DNA from: Lycorma delicatula
Lineage: Eukaryota > Arthropoda > Insecta > Hemiptera > Fulgoridae
Direction of reading: 5' to 3'
Assembly: GCF_047948215.1 (NCBI RefSeq)
Contig: NC_134456.1
Coordinates: 56,809,959-56,873,958, forward strand
DNA length: 64,000 nucleotides
Part shown: in pieces, positions 60,299 to 64,000 of the stretch
How the letters are laid out: the number at the start of each line of letters is the position of its first letter
How positions within the stretch are numbered: the first letter of the stretch is position 1
Position numbers and translations under genes: made by a program
Notes under the pieces: model-generated
Seen by the model: the letters and a program-made list of their open reading frames with translations, nothing else
Database searches by the model: none
What the model was told of the DNA's origin: nothing

Positions 60299-60559
60299 TA
60301 CAAAAAATACAAGTAGAAGATACAGGTGCATCATATCATGAAGTTCTCCTGGGAGTTTCAAAATTGATTCTACTCATGAAAATAATGGAAAAAGTTCAGA
60401 TAAGCCCCAAAATGCTTTGTTTGTGAGTTCCAGCTACTGAAAGATCTCGCTCAGGTTTCAGCTAATCTAGTGAAATGAGGTTGTACTGAAATTTTTAAGA
60501 TGTTGATTAAGGAGCAAAATTTGAGCAGCTGCGGAAAATTTTCTTAAAGAAAGTGCAAG

Positions 60560-60800
60560 CAGACCTCATCATTTAAGTGTCCAGGTAATATGAATAGTTC
60601 AAACAGCTGATTGTGGCATTACACACTGATGCTAAATGGGTGTTGAAAATTGCCTTCCACTGTTTCATGAGGATTTACTTCTGCTCATGTACACTCATTG
60701 TGTAAATTGTTGATGCCATCTCGATTGAAATTTGCTTCCTCTGTAAAAAAAGAGAGGCTGTCAGGCTTGCCTGACTCACCCAATCGTCTTGCGAGGGCGC
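60560..60800 (-). pseudogene. IS630-like transposase, middle piece, minus strand
   Basis: The minus strand reads PDSLSFFTEEANFNRDGINN, then EVNPHETVEGNFQHPFSI and CHNQLFELFILPG. This corresponds to the FTDEA.F.RDGINN block with the first catalytic acid position and the following blocks. FTEEANF has Glu where the family has Asp. Stops are present. Orientation is opposite to the C-terminal piece at 60890. Confidence 0.75.
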
Positions 60801-60889
60801 TTTCCTCCTGGACCTCAGACTAGTGCTGAAAGTATACTTCTAGCACAATGTCACCGTGCCTCCCCACTTCTCTTGTGCCATTTCCACTC

Positions 60890-61165
60890 ACTTAAATCAT
60901 AATTTTCTTGAGAAATGGATCAGTCGTGGAGGACCACATTCCTGGCCACCTAGATTATCTGATCTAACACCTTTACACCTTTAGATTTTTGTGTCTCAGG
61001 ATGGTTGAAAAATACATTCTTGTCAGGGATTAATTGTGTGCATTACAGATGCAGCTGAGCAACTTAAGGACAGCCCTGAAGAACTAAAAAGAGCAACAAA
61101 AGCAACACAGAATCATGCCAAGATATGTGTTGAAAATTGCGTGTTCATTTTTGAACATTTATTAT
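60890..61165 (+). pseudogene. IS630-like transposase, C-terminal piece, plus strand
   Basis: The plus strand gives FLEKWISRGGPHSWPPRLSD with LTPL following, the RWIGRGGP..WPPRSPDLTPLD block. After stops, TDAAEQLKDSPEELKRATKA and CVENCVFIFEHLL match the C-terminal helix and tail. The last catalytic Asp position reads as His in LTPLHL, so the site is lost. Confidence 0.78.
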
Positions 61166-61600
61166 AAACTGCTACAAATAACGCACTTTGATTTAAGAAA
61201 CTTTCTAAATAAAATCTGAACTTTTCTAATTTTTCTTTGTTTTATTCAACTTATTTTACACCATTTTGTTAAAATTCAAATTATCTACAAGTTTTACTTA
61301 AAAGTTTTATGTGTTTATTACCTATTTAATAAGTTACTGTACATCAAACATAAAAAACAGGGTATTTTACCCCAATTTACTTGTTTTCACAGCAAATTTC
61401 TCAAAAACTACTGCAGATAAGGTTCTGGGACCTATTTTATATGATTTTTTAGTTCAAAAACCATAAGCAATCACTAATTTTGCTCCTTAATTAAGTTCCT
61501 AAAAATTTCAGTACGACCTCATTTCACCATAGTAGCTGAAACCTGAGTGAGATCTTTCACTAGCCGTGCAACAAGCTAGTCTGTGTTGGACAACATGAAT

Positions 61601-62764
61601 TTCTTAAACTATCACAAATTATTTTGTTTAACATAGTAGCGTAATCATCTGTAGTATTAGATTGTAAAACTGTTACGTCACTAAAACTATGCGATTTCAA
61701 AAAGCATATGACAAACACAAAAAACCACTACCCTGCAAAAATCCTAAAATTTATAAATCATAGAACTATTTTCTAAAACATCAAAAAAAAAATAACAAAC
61801 ATTAATAAAATTTGGTTTGTTTTGTCAATGAAAAATTTTATAGTTTTAATTTTTTTTATCACTAACTCAAGAGCAAAACATAGAAAAGGTCTCACAACAG
61901 TTATTTCTGACTAGTACTTATTTAATTAATGTAGCACAGAATATACTTTAGTCCAAATTAGAATTTTGTCATATCTTTCATTTAATAAATCAGCAGTTTC
62001 AGAGAGAATTAAAAACAGTTTTTTTTTGTTATAATATATTGTAAATAACTTCTATGCTCCTAAATCAACAGCTCCAAATCAGATAAGGATTAATATAAAA
62101 GTACTAATTTCAATTAAAAAAAAGATAACCAACTGATTTAACATTCCCACAAACGATTTTCCTTTTGCTTAAAAATATTTTAACTTCTAACCCATCAACG
62201 TTTTGGTTTATCGTTTTATCATATAAATTAAGATTTTGGGTTGAGCTAATAAAAGTTAACAAAAATAATTCTAATGCTACCTAAAAATGAAGTTAAAATA
62301 TCATAAATATGATTAAATCTTATACTGATTTCAAATATGCAGCCTCCCTCACTGAATGAAAAGTCACTTTAGCGGTAGAAAATAAAGCTAGTAACTGAAT
62401 AAAAAACCAAAAGAAAAACAAGGCATATTAGAAACAAGACCCGTTAAATACAAAATACTACACTAATTAATATTAATATTAAACATCTTACCAACTACAA
62501 ATTCTTCAAGTTCATTTCATGCTTGCAGAGATTAAAACAAAAAATACGCGATTAATAATCACAAAATTTGCTGTAGCAAACTCATCTTACAATACACAAG
62601 TACGAAAAGCGTAATAACAACGTATTCTACGCCTGATGAAACAGGTCCGTGAACAAGCGAAACTTTCCCAAGGGTAGTGCGTAAATATATCCAACGCCTG
62701 CATTATCTCACATCTACCAGTCAAACATCTGATATTCAAATATAAATTTAGCGCCAAGTTTAAA
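61601..62764. other. AT-rich DNA, no gene seen
   Basis: No recognisable gene or repeat. Confidence 0.45.
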
Positions 62765-63030
62765 CATCCCAACGGACTAGTTCAATGATAAACTCGTCTC
62801 GGAAATCACTTGTTTAACAACTGATTTTCGAAGTCGAAGGTTTAAATCCTAGTAAAGGATAGTTACTTTTATACGGGTTTGAATACTAGACAATGAATAC
62901 AGTTGTACTTTGGTAGTTGGGATTAAATTAATCACACACCTCAGTAATGGTCAACCTGAGTCTACAAGAGAAACTACACCTCCAAATTTACATGTCATAC
63001 ATATCATCCTCATCTCATTGGTCCATGCAG
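62765..63030 (+). mobile_element. tRNA-derived SINE, family B, older copy
   Basis: ACTAGTTCAATGATAAAC stands at the A box and GAAGGTTTAAATCCTAGTAA at the B box. The body matches 52044-52317 at CTTTGGTAGTTGGG, ACACACCTCAGTAATGGTCAA and the CATCCTCAT block. The usual GAGGCTAAACAGG tail is absent, and no target duplication was found. Confidence 0.75.
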
Positions 63031-64000
63031 GAGGAAGTTGCTTATTGTTTAATAGTTGAACAGATTGCAATATAAATGTTAGGAATAATAAATAAAAATA
63101 AAATTTAAACAATTTGAATTACTAATCCTTGAAACAAAAAAATAATTGGTATGTAAATTTAAGCCATTTCAACTATTTACTCTTTTGAAACCTAAATTGC
63201 AAAATGTAATAACAACAATATTCTGTAGATATAAGTAAGTTTATTAGCTTTGAACCATAAATTTGTTTTTTATTTTTGTTGAAAAAATATGATTTTCTTC
63301 CAGCCAAATTAAGTAGTAAGACTGATATTGTGAAAAGTACATTTGCGTGAAGCATCAAGATAGTATGTTGCCTGAGGCAGTGACAGTGCAAAAAATTTGT
63401 AAAATACTGTATACTGCAAGATTGTTACAATTAAACATAATCTTTTTAAGAATTAATTAAAATTTTTTATATTTTTTTTAGGAATAGTTTGTCAAACCTC
63501 TCATGAATAATGTATAGGTGTTTATTGCTATGATTCTAGAGTTAATGTGCCTGTTATATTTTTTATCAACTCTTTTTTTTTTAAAGAAAAAACTTATTTA
63601 AAACAGAAAATTAAGAATTTAAGTAATGAAATACAATAATTCAGAAAAGCTCATGCAGTGAATTTATGTACAAATTAAAAAAAAGTAATAATAATTCCAT
63701 AAAAAAATTAATAAAAGAATTTTTTTTGGAATAATGGTGATTTTCAGTATAAATCACTAGTATTCTACAATAGGAAGGAAGTAAAAAAGTAATCAAAATG
63801 ACCATCAAATTTGAAGACTTACATGGTTTCAAAGATGATATATTAAAATAAGGGTTGGTGACCAGCCTTAAATAGATCATGTTAACAAAGTTATCTTGCT
63901 GTATAACAACCTTCAACTACATTTGACCATAACGATACATAACTAGTATTGCTACTGTATTCCTCTCATATTACTAAATTATTACACCCAAAGGATAGTA
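63031..64000. other. AT-rich DNA, no gene seen
   Basis: No gene or repeat recognised to the end of the window. Confidence 0.45.

Larger units (their letters stand above)
60345..61600 (+). mobile_element. Second long-TIR mariner-like element, rearranged
   Basis: 60345-60520 and the complement of about 61440-61585 share GAAAGATCTCGCTCAGGTTT (one or two changes), GTGAAATGAGG and TACTGAAATTTTTA. They also match the arms of the element at 33.57-35.19 kb. The right arm seems to extend inward to about 61210, while the left arm is cut short near 60520. Between the arms lie two transposase pieces on opposite strands. The outer ends are approximate. Confidence 0.72.

Noticed and set aside
1..64000. 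Viral integration or endogenous viral element
   Set aside because: No capsid, envelope or viral polymerase signature was recognised. All reverse transcriptase pieces are of LINE type.

Overview
This window looks like nuclear DNA of an insect, probably a hemipteran. The sequence is strongly AT-rich, has no bacterial-style operons, and is packed with fragments of insect transposon families. The species guess is inference and cannot be proved from the sequence. I found no host protein-coding gene, no rRNA gene and no intact tRNA gene. Every long reading frame I could recognise belongs to a transposable element, and every one is broken by stops, frameshifts or lost catalytic residues.

Layout. 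0.5-1.4 kb holds a pogo/Tigger-like transposase relic (minus strand). 5.5-5.85 kb holds a piece of an IS630/Tc1/mariner-type transposase (minus). 10.2-13.1 kb is an almost complete piggyBac-like element with TTAA flanks. 13.5-16.4 kb holds a dispersed repeat hit by a short SINE, then an R1-like LINE reverse transcriptase relic. A dispersed repeat lies at 19.1-19.8 kb. A minus-strand mariner-like element fills 20.56-21.92 kb. 22.7-25.25 kb is a large inverted repeat with a mariner (DD34D) element beside its right arm. 26.3-27.0 kb is another transposase relic. 28.18-28.58 kb is a hairpin element. 32.4 kb has two adjacent near-perfect palindromes. 33.57-35.19 kb is a long-TIR mariner-like element.

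The right half continues in the same way. 42.4-44.0 kb is a minus-strand LINE. 44.76-45.42 kb may be a solo LTR. 45.4-47.35 kb is a tRNA-derived SINE followed by a heavily decayed LINE. A 354-bp segment is tandemly duplicated at 48.6-49.3 kb. A LINE scrap sits at 49.8-50.2 kb, a SINE with target duplications at 52.03-52.33 kb, and an internally deleted mariner-like element at 52.81-53.42 kb. 58.6-61.6 kb is a nest of transposase pieces, TIR elements and a hairpin. A further SINE copy lies at 62.77-63.03 kb.

How the parts relate. Nothing here forms a pathway. The main story is a graveyard of cut-and-paste elements. At least seven loci carry pieces of IS630/Tc1/mariner-type transposases. Several keep recognisable TIRs while losing coding capacity, which is how such families become non-autonomous. 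The stretches between are AT-rich DNA with microsatellites and short repeats. I did not find a convincing new biological system. The strongest unusual signals are the paired palindromes at 32.4 kb, the element with roughly 550-bp TIRs at 33.6-35.2 kb, the element at 52.8 kb that fuses transposase N- and C-termini, and the strand-switched transposase pieces at 60.5-61.2 kb.
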